DNA from: CAYUAG01 sp964554015
Lineage (GTDB): Bacteria > Zhuqueibacterota > QNDG01 > CAYUAG01
Length of the DNA stretch: 26,844 nucleotides
Assembly: GCA_964554015.1 (NCBI GenBank)
Contig: CAZKMO010000030.1
Location: forward strand, 1-26,844
Direction: 5' to 3'
Below, in pieces: positions 7,858-17,211 of this stretch (position 1 is the first letter of the stretch; the number at the start of each line of letters is the position of its first letter). The notes beneath the pieces were generated by a model, which saw nothing but the letters and a program-made list of their open reading frames with translations, did no database searches and was not told the DNA's origin. The position numbers and the translations under genes were made by a program.

Positions 7858-8265
7858 TTATACCAATCTATATACTATGGGAACAGTATATGAAAGAAAT
7901 AAAAGAAAAAATACTATAATCAAAATATAGTGCATTATTAAAAATTTACTTTTTTTATCTGGTTTGAAATATAGGATCTGCCACCCCGTTCTCCATAACC
8001 AAAATAATGATAATATGACATTTATTCCCAACGATATTCCTTTACTGGTACTTAGTTGGGATGCATAAAAAAAGGTAAGAAATGAGAACCCGAAAAACAA
8101 AAGATATAAAGCTACATGTATAGTGTAAAAAACTCTCTTATTAGTGGCGTTTATCTTCTTAAAATCAATATTCCATCTGAATAGTTTATAAAACCGGGTG
8201 TGAAATAAGGCCATTAAAAAAGTCAGTGAGCCCCCTACATAAATACATATTGTACTAATATTCAT
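7858..8265 (-). CDS. Small four-helix membrane protein, function unknown
   Basis: A 135-aa hydrophobic protein with four likely membrane helices at about residues 4-22, 46-68, 78-92 and 108-130, separated by short basic loops. I recognise no family. The start has AAGGAA about 7 nt upstream. It begins 31 nt after the stop of a sulfatase and ends 64 nt before the acyl synthase, so it may be co-transcribed with either. It could partner the acyltransferase in the membrane, but that is only a guess from position. Confidence 0.65.
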   Translation of the reverse strand: MNISTICIYVGGSLTFLMALFHTRFYKLFRWNIDFKKINATNKRVFYTIHVALYLLFFGFSFLTFFYASQLSTSKGISLGINVILSLFWLWRTGWQILYFKPDKKSKFLIMHYILIIVFFLLFLSYTVPIVYRLV

Positions 8266-8296
8266 ACGGTGATTCCTTTACTTCGTTAATTATTTT

Positions 8297-9736
8297 TTAT
8301 ACCCTTCCGCATTCTCTGATCCCGGTTCCTATTATATTTTTATCACCCAGATCTTTTCTGGCCTCTTCCGCATATTTCAGTAATTTCTTGACAATCTGAG
8401 GATTTTGATCAGCTACATTCTTGGATTCACCTATATCATTTTCCAGATCAAAAAGGGATAACTCTATTTCATCATAGAAATACTCACCCATTTTTCCATC
8501 TTTACCTGCCCTTTTTACTCCCAGGTATTCATGAGGTAAATGCAATTTCCATTTACCGCTCCTCAACGCTGTTAACTCATTACCATTGTAATAGTAGAAA
8601 ACCTCATAAGGTGTTTTTGAGGAATGTTGATGAAACAGCAACCTTTCGATATTATGGCCGTCGATCTTTTTATCAGGCAGCTCAGCATTTACGATATTGG
8701 CAATAGTGGGAAGAAAATCCATAGTGGTAGCAAACTGGTTGCACACGGTGCTCACAGGAATTTTATTTTTCCACTTCATAATACAGGGTACCCTTTGTCC
8801 TCCTTCAAAGGTGGTCATTTTACAACCCCGCAAAGGATACGCAGATCCGGCATGATTGCCATATACTGTCCAGGGACCATTATCTGATGTAAATATAATC
8901 AAAGTATTTTCTTCCAATTGGTTATTCTTCACCGCTTTGAGAATTTCACCCACTGACCAGTCAATTTCCATAATTACATCACCGTATAATCCTAATTTTG
9001 ATTTTCCTTTAAATTTATCTGTACAGAAAATGGGAACATGGGGCATGGAGTGGGCCAGATAGAGAAAAAAGGGCTTATTTTTGTTTTTGGTGATAAAATC
9101 AACCGCCTGTTTAGTGTATCTGTAGGTTAATGTGGATTGATCCGGATTTTCCTCGATTACTTCTGTTCCCTGCATTAAAGGAAGTGGCGGGTACAGGGGA
9201 TCATTCTCTGGCCGCATATCATTACTGTAGGGAAGACCGAAATATTCATCAAATCCATGCTTGGTGGGCAAGAATTTTTCCTGATGGCCGAGATGCCATT
9301 TCCCGATACAGGAAGTTGCATATCCTTTATTCTTCAATATTTCAGCAATGGTGACTTCCTTATCATTCAATCCAATGGTGGTTTTTCCTTTGGTCCACTC
9401 CGGGCCCGGAGGAGCAAGAACATCTGGTAAGCCAACTCTCTGGGGATAGCATCCGGTAAGCAGGGAAGCCCGGGAAGGAGTACACACCGGAGCTGCAACA
9501 TGAAAATCAGTAAAAACTTTACCCTCATCCGCCATAGCGTCCAGATAAGGAGTTTCGAATCCTCTGGCATCAAAAACACCCACATCATTATACCCTTGAT
9601 CATCAGTAAAAATAATTATAAAATTTGGCGGTTTCTTCTGTTTCTGAAAACAATTAAACGAACTGCTTAAGGCAAGTGCGGAAATACCAATGGATGCATC
9701 CCTGATAAATTTTCTTCTTGAAATTTGTTCATTCAT
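8297..9736 (-). CDS. Tat-exported S1-family sulfatase (C-type)
   Basis: A 479-aa formylglycine-dependent sulfatase that hydrolyses a sulfate ester, probably on a carbohydrate, in the periplasm. The N-terminus carries a twin-arginine signal (SRRKF, residues 6-10, then a hydrophobic stretch). Metal ligands D45/D46 (FTDDQG) precede the active-site signature CTPSR with C85 as the residue converted to formylglycine, followed by 'ASLLTG'. Further family blocks include 'GKWHLGH' and 'FTSDNG'. Overall it resembles arylsulfatase A-like enzymes. The start is supported by AAGG about 8 nt upstream. It follows another sulfatase by 76 nt. No maturating enzyme (FGE or anSME) is encoded in the window. Confidence 0.92.
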   Translation of the reverse strand: MNEQISRRKFIRDASIGISALALSSSFNCFQKQKKPPNFIIIFTDDQGYNDVGVFDARGFETPYLDAMADEGKVFTDFHVAAPVCTPSRASLLTGCYPQRVGLPDVLAPPGPEWTKGKTTIGLNDKEVTIAEILKNKGYATSCIGKWHLGHQEKFLPTKHGFDEYFGLPYSNDMRPENDPLYPPLPLMQGTEVIEENPDQSTLTYRYTKQAVDFITKNKNKPFFLYLAHSMPHVPIFCTDKFKGKSKLGLYGDVIMEIDWSVGEILKAVKNNQLEENTLIIFTSDNGPWTVYGNHAGSAYPLRGCKMTTFEGGQRVPCIMKWKNKIPVSTVCNQFATTMDFLPTIANIVNAELPDKKIDGHNIERLLFHQHSSKTPYEVFYYYNGNELTALRSGKWKLHLPHEYLGVKRAGKDGKMGEYFYDEIELSLFDLENDIGESKNVADQNPQIVKKLLKYAEEARKDLGDKNIIGTGIRECGRV

Positions 9737-9812
9737 TTTTACGCCTTATTTTTTAATATTATTTTTTTTATTCAGAAACATACCTATTTTCAAATGTATT
9801 CTTACTGTGACA

Positions 9813-11714
9813 TCACCATATAACGTAATCCTGCCAGCCTGGTTTCAATTTACTTATCAACGGAATATAGGCCTGATGAAAATAATCATCGGTTTTCAGA
9901 CCCCAGGGAGTCAGGGTCATAATATCCTTTACTACCATTTTGGCATCATCACCAAGAGCACTAAGCACGTTGAGAGCGTGAAGCTGCACTCGAGGATTTT
10001 CACTTTTCATCTCTTTGACCAGCAAATCCAGGGATTCCTTTTTGTATCCCATTTTGCATAACGCCTCTGCAGTAACGATTCGAACATCTGCCACTGGATC
10101 ATTTAACAGCTTTTTTAGTTCCGACATGCCTTTATCAGCCTTTCTAGCCAATATGGCGCAGCCAGTTGCTGCCCAGTATCTGACCGCAGCCTGAGTATGG
10201 GAAAGACGTTTGATCAGGGTGGATAGATATTTTATATTCTTGCTGGAAGCCATTTCCGCTGTTTCGATAATTTTTTCCATAGTAAAATTGGAAGAATGAG
10301 TTATTTCGTATACGGTTTTATCTCCTGCCAACTCCAGCATTAATCCTTCCGGTAAAAATCCGGCATCCCGGGAGACTCTCACCCAGCGGCTGGTTTCTTT
10401 ACGCATTCTCTCCAGTACATTGTGATATTGAGGATCATTAGCCAGATTATTTACATTGTGAGGATCAGCCTTGACATCATATAATTCTTCTGTATCCTTA
10501 TCTCCCCAGAATCGGCTTTGCACTCTATTACATTTGCCTTGATTAAAAGCCGTTTCCCAGGTTCTGGTGGCAGGAGAGCGCCAGAGATACCAGAGATGCT
10601 GTCCATATATACGATGCGGCATATAATTACGAATATAACGAAATTCTTTGTCTCTTACAGCTCGCATCATATCGTAGCGTTCATCCATACGCTGACGGAA
10701 AAAATGAATATAAGCAGGTTCTGCGGTTTTTTGTTTACCCAGAAAGGCATGACCAGAAAAATGAGCTGGAATGGGAATATTTAGCAAACTGAGAATAGTG
10801 GGAGCAAGATCCACCAGACTTACCAGTCTGTCTTCCCTGCTTCCTGGCTGCTTGGAGGTCAGATGCTGGTATTTGGGGGGGAATCTGATAATCAAAGGAA
10901 TCTGGGTACCTGATTCATAGAGAAATCTTTTACTGCGGGGAAGGACACCTCCGTGATCTGAATAGTAAAAGACTATGGTATCTTCAGCCAAGCCATTTTC
11001 TTCCAACTCCTTTAGCAGTTCACCTACTTTTGCATCCATTTTGTTGATATACTCATAGTAATTGGCATAGCAGTGCCGGATTTCCGGTAAGTCAGGATGA
11101 TAGGGGGCCAATTCAAGTGTATCCGGATCATGTTTCAACTTATCCTTGGGGAGCAAGGCATCAAAATGAATTTTTTGTTCATGACTGAGTTCAGTATTAA
11201 ACACGGCAAAAAAAGGTTGTGTTTTTTTTCGGTTCCTATAATGACCGGTGGAACTTGATTCATCCCAGACATTTTCCGGTTTTAAAGTATTGTAATCTTC
11301 CTTGGCATTGTTGGTACAGTAGTAGCCTGCCTGACGCAGATACAGGGGAAAAAATTTAAATTTATCCGGAATGGGATATTCACTCCGCATATTATGGCAA
11401 CCCAGAGTGCTGGCATACATTCCGGTAATGATCGAGTTACGCATGGGTGCGCAAACAGGAGCATTAGCAAAGGCGTTATCATAGGTAATACCCTGTTCTG
11501 CAAGTTTATCCAGGTTCGGGGTCAGGGCGTCTTTATTACCATAACAACCCAAATAAGAAGCGCTATTATCTTCACTGACAATCCAGAGAATATTGGGTTG
11601 ATTTGCGGTGCTGGATGCGGAGAAAGATCGTATCCCCTTTAATCCCAGTACACCTGCCCCCAAACCCACTGCACTCTTTTGCAGAAAGCTTCGTCGTGAT
11701 ATTTGTTTTTTCAT
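9813..11714 (-). CDS. Tat-exported sulfatase with HEAT-repeat C-terminus
   Basis: A 633-aa sulfatase resembling heparan N-sulfoglucosamine sulfohydrolase-type enzymes. A twin-arginine signal (SRRSF, residues 6-10) is followed by the metal-binding 'SEDNS' region (D49) and the active-site signature CAPMR with C88 as the formylglycine precursor. Residues about 500-610 form a helical HEAT-like repeat region ('HTQAAVRYWAATGCAILA', 'PVADVRIVTAEALCKMG', 'PRVQLHALNVLSALGDDA'), found in some bacterial carbohydrate sulfatases and probably used in binding. The 129-nt gap upstream contains a TATAAT but no clear -35, so a local promoter is uncertain. AAGG is 6 nt from the ATG. Confidence 0.92.
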   Translation of the reverse strand: MKKQISRRSFLQKSAVGLGAGVLGLKGIRSFSASSTANQPNILWIVSEDNSASYLGCYGNKDALTPNLDKLAEQGITYDNAFANAPVCAPMRNSIITGMYASTLGCHNMRSEYPIPDKFKFFPLYLRQAGYYCTNNAKEDYNTLKPENVWDESSSTGHYRNRKKTQPFFAVFNTELSHEQKIHFDALLPKDKLKHDPDTLELAPYHPDLPEIRHCYANYYEYINKMDAKVGELLKELEENGLAEDTIVFYYSDHGGVLPRSKRFLYESGTQIPLIIRFPPKYQHLTSKQPGSREDRLVSLVDLAPTILSLLNIPIPAHFSGHAFLGKQKTAEPAYIHFFRQRMDERYDMMRAVRDKEFRYIRNYMPHRIYGQHLWYLWRSPATRTWETAFNQGKCNRVQSRFWGDKDTEELYDVKADPHNVNNLANDPQYHNVLERMRKETSRWVRVSRDAGFLPEGLMLELAGDKTVYEITHSSNFTMEKIIETAEMASSKNIKYLSTLIKRLSHTQAAVRYWAATGCAILARKADKGMSELKKLLNDPVADVRIVTAEALCKMGYKKESLDLLVKEMKSENPRVQLHALNVLSALGDDAKMVVKDIMTLTPWGLKTDDYFHQAYIPLISKLKPGWQDYVIW

Positions 11715-11843
11715 AAAAAACCTTATGGATTTTTTCTTTTATATAATCAAATTATAAAAAATTTAAAAATTGTATACAGAAATAAAGCATTGAATGAGTT
11801 GTATTTATTATTCGATCTGGTACTGATTTCATATCTTTATATT

Positions 11844-12953
11844 TTATTCCGCAGTTAAGACTGAAATCAGTCTACGATTTGGTTTCCCATTGGGACTAAT
11901 TACGGGGAAATCTCCTTTATAACACCAGTGACAGTAGGCAATATCATGTTCATTAAAAATTTCACATACATCTTTGTACCAGAGAAGACTTATTTCTTCC
12001 GGTATAGTAGGATAAACACCGTATTCACCACAAAAAAGAGAAAGATTATTTTCTTCTGCCACCTTTATAGCAGGCAACATAGATTCTGCCAGAACTTCCT
12101 TGTTGAAAAATCCATTGGCATAACTGCTGAGCATTTCAACTGCAGGCTGGGAAAGATCCTTATAGTATGAAGTGTCAATAATCATACCCGGATAATTAAC
12201 CGGTCCGGAATATTCGGCTATGGAGGTCCAGGAAGCCTGATGATGAGTTAAGGCCATGGGAGTATAAAAATGAAAACTGAGAATAATATTTTTATCATCT
12301 TCAGGAATTCGTAAATAAGGAAAGGTGGAGGGGTCCTGCCACCGATTTGATCCCAACACTATCATTCTTTGAGGTTCTTTTGTCCTAATTGCTATTCTTA
12401 CCTTGTGGAAAAGATTATTCCAGTCTTCCGCATTATCTGCCACCGTTTCATTCAATATTTCATAGGCAAGCATATTATCAGGATACTGTTTTAATTCTTG
12501 AGAAAGCTGCATCCAAAGATCAACCATTTTTTCCTGTTCCGCAGAATCAGTCCATAAGGGATTGGATTCTGCCAGAAAATGGTGGGAACGAATAATATGC
12601 AAATCTACAATCACCCTCAGTTTAGCCTCAAAGGCCCATTGTATGGCATTATGCAACAACTGGAATGCTTGTTTTTGTTTGTTTCCCTTTATGTCCCATA
12701 ATTGCACTTCATCCACCGGAATCCTGACATGGTCAAAACCTAGAGAAGCAATGGTATCAAAATCAGCTTTGGTTATATAGTTTTCTCGTTCTTGCCCCCT
12801 TTTATCACTCTGAGAAAGCCAGTGACTGACATTTACCCCGGTTCGTATTCTAAAATCATTAGTTAGGTAATAAAGTTTTTTACTTTGATATCTGGCCAAA
12901 AGAAGAACTGTTGAAGTTAAGAAAATAAATAACATAATATGTATTTTAAACAT
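11844..12953 (-). CDS. Glycoside hydrolase family 5 (cellulase-like), membrane-anchored or secreted
   Basis: A 369-aa protein with an N-terminal hydrophobic signal/anchor (about residues 5-21) and a single GH5 barrel. The predicted acid/base is E169 in 'EILNE' and the nucleophile E310 in 'FCGEYGVY'; 'FDHVRIPV' and 'VIVDLH' are conserved strands. GH5 enzymes cut internal beta-1,4 links in cellulose, mannan, xyloglucan or related glycans; specificity cannot be read from sequence alone. It follows GH27 by 52 nt and precedes the sulfatases, in line with a shared catabolic locus. A 10-bp inverted repeat (11822-11831 with 11862-11871) spans its 3' end with a 30-nt loop and may be incidental. Confidence 0.88.
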   Translation of the reverse strand: MFKIHIMLFIFLTSTVLLLARYQSKKLYYLTNDFRIRTGVNVSHWLSQSDKRGQERENYITKADFDTIASLGFDHVRIPVDEVQLWDIKGNKQKQAFQLLHNAIQWAFEAKLRVIVDLHIIRSHHFLAESNPLWTDSAEQEKMVDLWMQLSQELKQYPDNMLAYEILNETVADNAEDWNNLFHKVRIAIRTKEPQRMIVLGSNRWQDPSTFPYLRIPEDDKNIILSFHFYTPMALTHHQASWTSIAEYSGPVNYPGMIIDTSYYKDLSQPAVEMLSSYANGFFNKEVLAESMLPAIKVAEENNLSLFCGEYGVYPTIPEEISLLWYKDVCEIFNEHDIAYCHWCYKGDFPVISPNGKPNRRLISVLTAE

Positions 12954-13005
12954 AATCTTTACTCTCGATTTATAATATTAATAATTTTCATTTAAAGTAA
13001 GAAAT

Positions 13006-14175
13006 TTACTGTATTGGGGTAAATTTCAAAAGCATCACATCATGAACAGGTATTTCCCTGATAAAGGGATCATTATCGGTTACTCCCAGATCCTTTTTTT
13101 CCCATAGATCCCTGACCGTATATTCACCCTGCAGAATCCAGAGATGATCCCAGTTTATTTTCATTTTCAAAGGTACTTCACCGGTATTATGAAAGCATAC
13201 AGCCCACTCTCCCTTGGACAACTCCTTGACCCAGATCTCCTTTCCCGGATGTTTCATAAACAAATACCCCTGTTTTCCCAGAGGATCCTGATCCAGGGCA
13301 ATAACTTCCGAATTGGTTAAAATTTCTCGTATTTCCTCAGACATATTTCTCACATCATTACCAGCCATAAGGGGAGCAGCCAGAATACACCAGAGACTGA
13401 ACTGAGCCCTGGACTCAGCCACACTTAATCCCTCATTACCCACTTCCAGCATATCCGGATCATTCCAGTGGTCGGGGCCGGCATACTTTTCCAGTCCTAC
13501 TTGCATATCTAAAATATGTTTCCAGCCCAGTGAATACACTGCCTGGCAGTCATAACAATCGGTAATATCCCCGGTTGTCCGCCATAAATGCCCCACCTCC
13601 TCTGCCCATAACCAGGGTTTGTTATTTCCCCATTCACAGATACTGAATACCACGGGTCTGCCGGCAGCATATAATGCATCCCGCATGGTTTTATAGGTTT
13701 CCCTGGCATCAGCTGTGCCGTGGCTGCACCAGTCATACTTAAGATAATCAACTCCCCAGGAAGCATAGGTCCTGGCATCCTGATATTCATGTCCCCTGCC
13801 TCCCGGATAGTCAGCACAGGTTCTGGTACCGGCACAATTATGGATGCCGAATTTAAAACCTTGGGCATGCAGATAATCCCCTAATTCCTTCATACCGCTG
13901 GGAAATTTTTCCGGATCTGGAATTAAATTTCCCTTTTCATCTCGTTCCATAGCTTCCCAGCCGTCATCAAGAACAATATAATCATACCCTGCTTCCAGCA
14001 TTCCGCTTTCAATTAACGCCTCCGCGGTTTCTTTTATCAAATCTTCATCAATATCAGTGGCAAAGGTATTCCAGCTGTTCCATCCCATGGGAGGAGTTAG
14101 CGCCAGGCCGTCAAATTTCTGGGCAAAAATCAAGACCGGTAAACATATCCAGATTATTAAAAATATTTTTTTCAT
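13006..14175 (-). CDS. Glycoside hydrolase family 27, alpha-galactosidase
   Basis: A 389-aa secreted enzyme with a Sec signal peptide (about residues 1-18, ending LIFA). Family hallmarks are 'PPMGWNSWN' (28-36), 'YIVLDDGW', the nucleophile D148 in 'YLKYDWC' and the acid/base D203 in 'RTTGDI'. It removes terminal alpha-galactose; some GH27 members act on beta-L-arabinopyranose, so the exact sugar is not certain. Full length for bacterial GH27 with its C-terminal beta domain. A strong AAAGGAG site precedes the ATG. It lies 171 nt after GH31 with a large imperfect hairpin between them. Confidence 0.93.
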   Translation of the reverse strand: MKKIFLIIWICLPVLIFAQKFDGLALTPPMGWNSWNTFATDIDEDLIKETAEALIESGMLEAGYDYIVLDDGWEAMERDEKGNLIPDPEKFPSGMKELGDYLHAQGFKFGIHNCAGTRTCADYPGGRGHEYQDARTYASWGVDYLKYDWCSHGTADARETYKTMRDALYAAGRPVVFSICEWGNNKPWLWAEEVGHLWRTTGDITDCYDCQAVYSLGWKHILDMQVGLEKYAGPDHWNDPDMLEVGNEGLSVAESRAQFSLWCILAAPLMAGNDVRNMSEEIREILTNSEVIALDQDPLGKQGYLFMKHPGKEIWVKELSKGEWAVCFHNTGEVPLKMKINWDHLWILQGEYTVRDLWEKKDLGVTDNDPFIREIPVHDVMLLKFTPIQ

Positions 14176-14241
14176 GTTATAATCTCCTTTATTGAACTAA
14201 TAAGGTAGCATTGATTATATGAAATGGAACAAAGGAAGAAA

Positions 14242-14318
14242 GGAGAATGGAAAATGGAAAATCGTATAATAAAATCTATGCGTATAAGTATATCTTGTTT
14301 TTCCTTTCTCCATTCTCC
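14242..14318. repeat. Large imperfect inverted repeat between GH31 and GH27
   Basis: Arms 14242-14261 and 14299-14318 pair at 18 of 20 positions (core GGAGAATGGA), with a 37-nt loop. The purine-rich arm on one strand contains tandem GGAGAATGG/AAAATGG units. It lies in the 171-nt gap after the GH31 stop, where it may stabilise or separate the two messages. No clear T-run follows on the minus strand, so a simple terminator is unlikely. Confidence 0.6.
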
Positions 14319-14346
14319 AGTCTCCAGTTTCCTGTTTAACAGACAA

Positions 14347-17184
14347 TTAATCAAATTTGATCATTTTTTCCGAACCATCATACTCAATAATTTTATCCGG
14401 AGATGCGGAAAAATCCAAGGGTGTTTTTTCATCTTTGGTAACCCGAATGATGCGGAAAGTACGCTGTTTCAGCATACCGGCAAATTCACCTTGCCGTTTT
14501 TCAATATAGAGCATAGAGGTTTTGTCATCATAGTTAATTGGTATGATTGAATACATCCCTTTTTCATAATTATAATTCACATTTTCATCTTCGTATAATT
14601 CAAAATGAGCATCTTTGCCTGCATACACATATAAAAGTATGGGATTGGCAGGTTTTTCAGTTGCATACTTCATTTCCGGACCAAAGAGAATAATTGATCC
14701 TTCCTTCACATAAATGGGGATGTCTGTATAAGGGGCATCAGCCTGTACTGTTTGACCGCCGTTAAAATAATCACCAGATTTTAAATCATACCAACCGCTC
14801 CCTTCCGGTAAATACACCTGTCGCATTCGGGCTTGGTATTCGGTTACCGGATTAATAAGCAGAGCAGGGCCGAACATGTATTGATTTCCAATATTGAAGA
14901 CTTTCTCATCAGAGTTGAAATCCATAACCAAAGCCCGCATCATGGTATAATCCTGGCGGGTAACCATTCCGGTCAGGGAATAAATATAGGGCATTAACCG
15001 GTAGCGTAACTTATCATAGGCTGCCATGGTTTTATAGGCGGGATGATCTTCGGGGGCAACATTATATATTTCTCGATAAGGGTATTCTCCGTGCACCCGG
15101 AATAAGGGACAAAAAGTAGCAAACTGAAACCATCTGGTCATTAATTCTCTCCATTCCGCCAGATCTTCTTCTTTTGCCTCCATATATCTTGACTCCACGG
15201 CAAAACCACCCACATCTGTGGTCCAGTAAGGAATACCGGACAGGCAAAAATTCAAACCAGCAGCTATCTGTGCTTTAAGATCATACCATCTGGCTGCCAC
15301 ATCTCCACTCCAGGTAGCAGCAGCATAGCGCTGCTGTCCGGGAAAGGCAGAACGGGTAAGAATAAAAACTCTCTGATCAGGCTTGGTTTTACGCTGATTT
15401 TCGTATACCCCTTTGGCATTCATTAAAGAATAGGTATTTCGATACCGGGCTGCTGTTCCCATAGCGGTCGGATGCATACGCAAACGGGTTTCAGCTCTGG
15501 ATAAATTACTTTGTATATCCGGTTCCGTACAGTCCAGCCACCAGGCATCAATTCCTTTTTGGAACAAGTGCTTGTTAATCTGATTCCAGTATAAGTTACG
15601 AGCTCCTTCACTGTAAGGATCATAGAAAGTTGAAACATATCCCGGTCCCACCCAATCTTTCTGTCCCTTTTCCACATTACGCATATAAAGCCATCCCTTA
15701 TCCTTGAATTCCCGGTAATGTTCGGTGCCCACATAGAATTTAGGCCAGACTGAAATCATAATATGAGTATTCAGATCATTATGTAGTTCTGTAACCATAC
15801 CCTCCGGATCGGGATAGCGGGTGGAATCGAATTCGTGACTCCCCCATTTGTCCTCTTCCCAGTAAAACCAATCCTGTACGATATTATCCAAAGGAAGATG
15901 ACGCTTACGAAATTCTTTGACTACAGACAGCAACTCTTCCTGGGTTTTATAACGCTGTCGACACTGCCACAAACCCATAGCCCATTTAGGCATCATGGTG
16001 GCTTTTCCAGTGATAGTGCGGTATCCTGCTATCACTTCATCCAGATTTTTTCCGTATATAAAATAATAGTCTATATGATCACCCACCTCAGAATATAGAG
16101 ATAATTTATTGCTGATTTCTTCCTTTTCCGGCGTCAAATATTTCAATCCCATATAACCGCTGTTAGGTATCCATTCGATTTTTAGGGTATAGCGTTTACC
16201 CCTTTCCATAGGTATACGTATAAGATGAGTCCAGGGAAGCCAGTTCTGTCTCCAGGAATTTACCACCAGTTTTCCGTTCAGCCACATTTTTGTATAGCTG
16301 GAACTGTAAAGTCTGAATTTATGAATTCCCGATTCACTGCTTTCAATTTCTCCGCACCACCTGATGCTGCCAGTGTTAGCATCAAAACCTTCAGGATACT
16401 CATCATGGACATCAATAAATGCATATCGTATCCTAGGTTCCGTACGTGAGGTGAATAATGACTGAAAATCCGAATCGTTATAGTATTCCGCAGTAAGTCC
16501 TCCCGGTTTTCCGTTTTTATCGTATAATTTTAAAGATTCCAAAGATCGATAATCCCGAATATCACCGAATTTAGTCCGGGAATTATTGTCCCAGAGGATT
16601 CCGTAATTATTACTGGATACCAGAAAGGGCAGGGCAACTACAATATTATACTGCCATAAATCTACATCCTGATCTTTGTAATTCATGATGTTATTCTGAT
16701 GCTGTCCCAATCCGTAAAAAGCTTCCTTTTCAGGAGAATTAAAGAGTTGTTGAATATGATAGGTTGTTTCACCCATAACTTCTGCCGGTGTAAAGATCTT
16801 ACTTTCTCTCTTCGGTTCCTGAACAATAAGGTTACCCTGGGGATCATAAAAAGCGAGGTCACCCTTTCTCTGGTTGACGAATACCATCAGTTTGGAAGTG
16901 GAAAGAACAAGGTTATCGTCTTTCTCCTCCACTGTCCAGGATACAGGTTCCCAATTAACTTTATCCACCATAAGACTCTGAGTAGTCGAGAATGTATTTT
17001 TCGGGGCAGCAGTGATATGAATTATATTTTCATTACATACCTGAATTTTTAAAACACCAGCATCGGTTACTTTCCCTTTTTGTAAGGTTAAGGTAATGCC
17101 GTCATCCAATTTTTCAAAAGCAAAGAAAGCATCATTGCTTATCAGGAACAACACCCCGATAAATAATACTTTCAATTTATCCAT
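14347..17184 (-). CDS. Glycoside hydrolase family 31 with inserted PA14 domain (alpha-xylosidase-like)
   Basis: A 945-aa secreted enzyme: signal peptide (about 1-22), N-terminal GH31 beta domain interrupted by a PA14 domain (about 228-350), catalytic barrel (about 395-730) and C-terminal beta domains. The nucleophile is D551 in 'WWLDCTEPD' and the acid/base probably D628 in 'WSGDVAARW'. A PA14 insertion at this place and the DxxEPD motif are features of xyloglucan-acting alpha-xylosidases such as Cellvibrio Xyl31A, so alpha-xylosidase is the best guess; alpha-glucosidase or alpha-galactosidase activity is possible. AAGGAG precedes the ATG by 9 nt, and the HAD gene ends 27 nt upstream. Confidence 0.9.
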   Translation of the reverse strand: MDKLKVLFIGVLFLISNDAFFAFEKLDDGITLTLQKGKVTDAGVLKIQVCNENIIHITAAPKNTFSTTQSLMVDKVNWEPVSWTVEEKDDNLVLSTSKLMVFVNQRKGDLAFYDPQGNLIVQEPKRESKIFTPAEVMGETTYHIQQLFNSPEKEAFYGLGQHQNNIMNYKDQDVDLWQYNIVVALPFLVSSNNYGILWDNNSRTKFGDIRDYRSLESLKLYDKNGKPGGLTAEYYNDSDFQSLFTSRTEPRIRYAFIDVHDEYPEGFDANTGSIRWCGEIESSESGIHKFRLYSSSYTKMWLNGKLVVNSWRQNWLPWTHLIRIPMERGKRYTLKIEWIPNSGYMGLKYLTPEKEEISNKLSLYSEVGDHIDYYFIYGKNLDEVIAGYRTITGKATMMPKWAMGLWQCRQRYKTQEELLSVVKEFRKRHLPLDNIVQDWFYWEEDKWGSHEFDSTRYPDPEGMVTELHNDLNTHIMISVWPKFYVGTEHYREFKDKGWLYMRNVEKGQKDWVGPGYVSTFYDPYSEGARNLYWNQINKHLFQKGIDAWWLDCTEPDIQSNLSRAETRLRMHPTAMGTAARYRNTYSLMNAKGVYENQRKTKPDQRVFILTRSAFPGQQRYAAATWSGDVAARWYDLKAQIAAGLNFCLSGIPYWTTDVGGFAVESRYMEAKEEDLAEWRELMTRWFQFATFCPLFRVHGEYPYREIYNVAPEDHPAYKTMAAYDKLRYRLMPYIYSLTGMVTRQDYTMMRALVMDFNSDEKVFNIGNQYMFGPALLINPVTEYQARMRQVYLPEGSGWYDLKSGDYFNGGQTVQADAPYTDIPIYVKEGSIILFGPEMKYATEKPANPILLYVYAGKDAHFELYEDENVNYNYEKGMYSIIPINYDDKTSMLYIEKRQGEFAGMLKQRTFRIIRVTKDEKTPLDFSASPDKIIEYDGSEKMIKFD

Positions 17185-17211
17185 TAGTGTTTTCTCCTTG
17201 TATGATTTTTT

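Noticed and set aside
11822..11871. 10-bp inverted repeat spanning the GH5 3' end as a terminator
   Set aside because: The loop is 30 nt, one arm is inside the coding sequence and no T-run follows.
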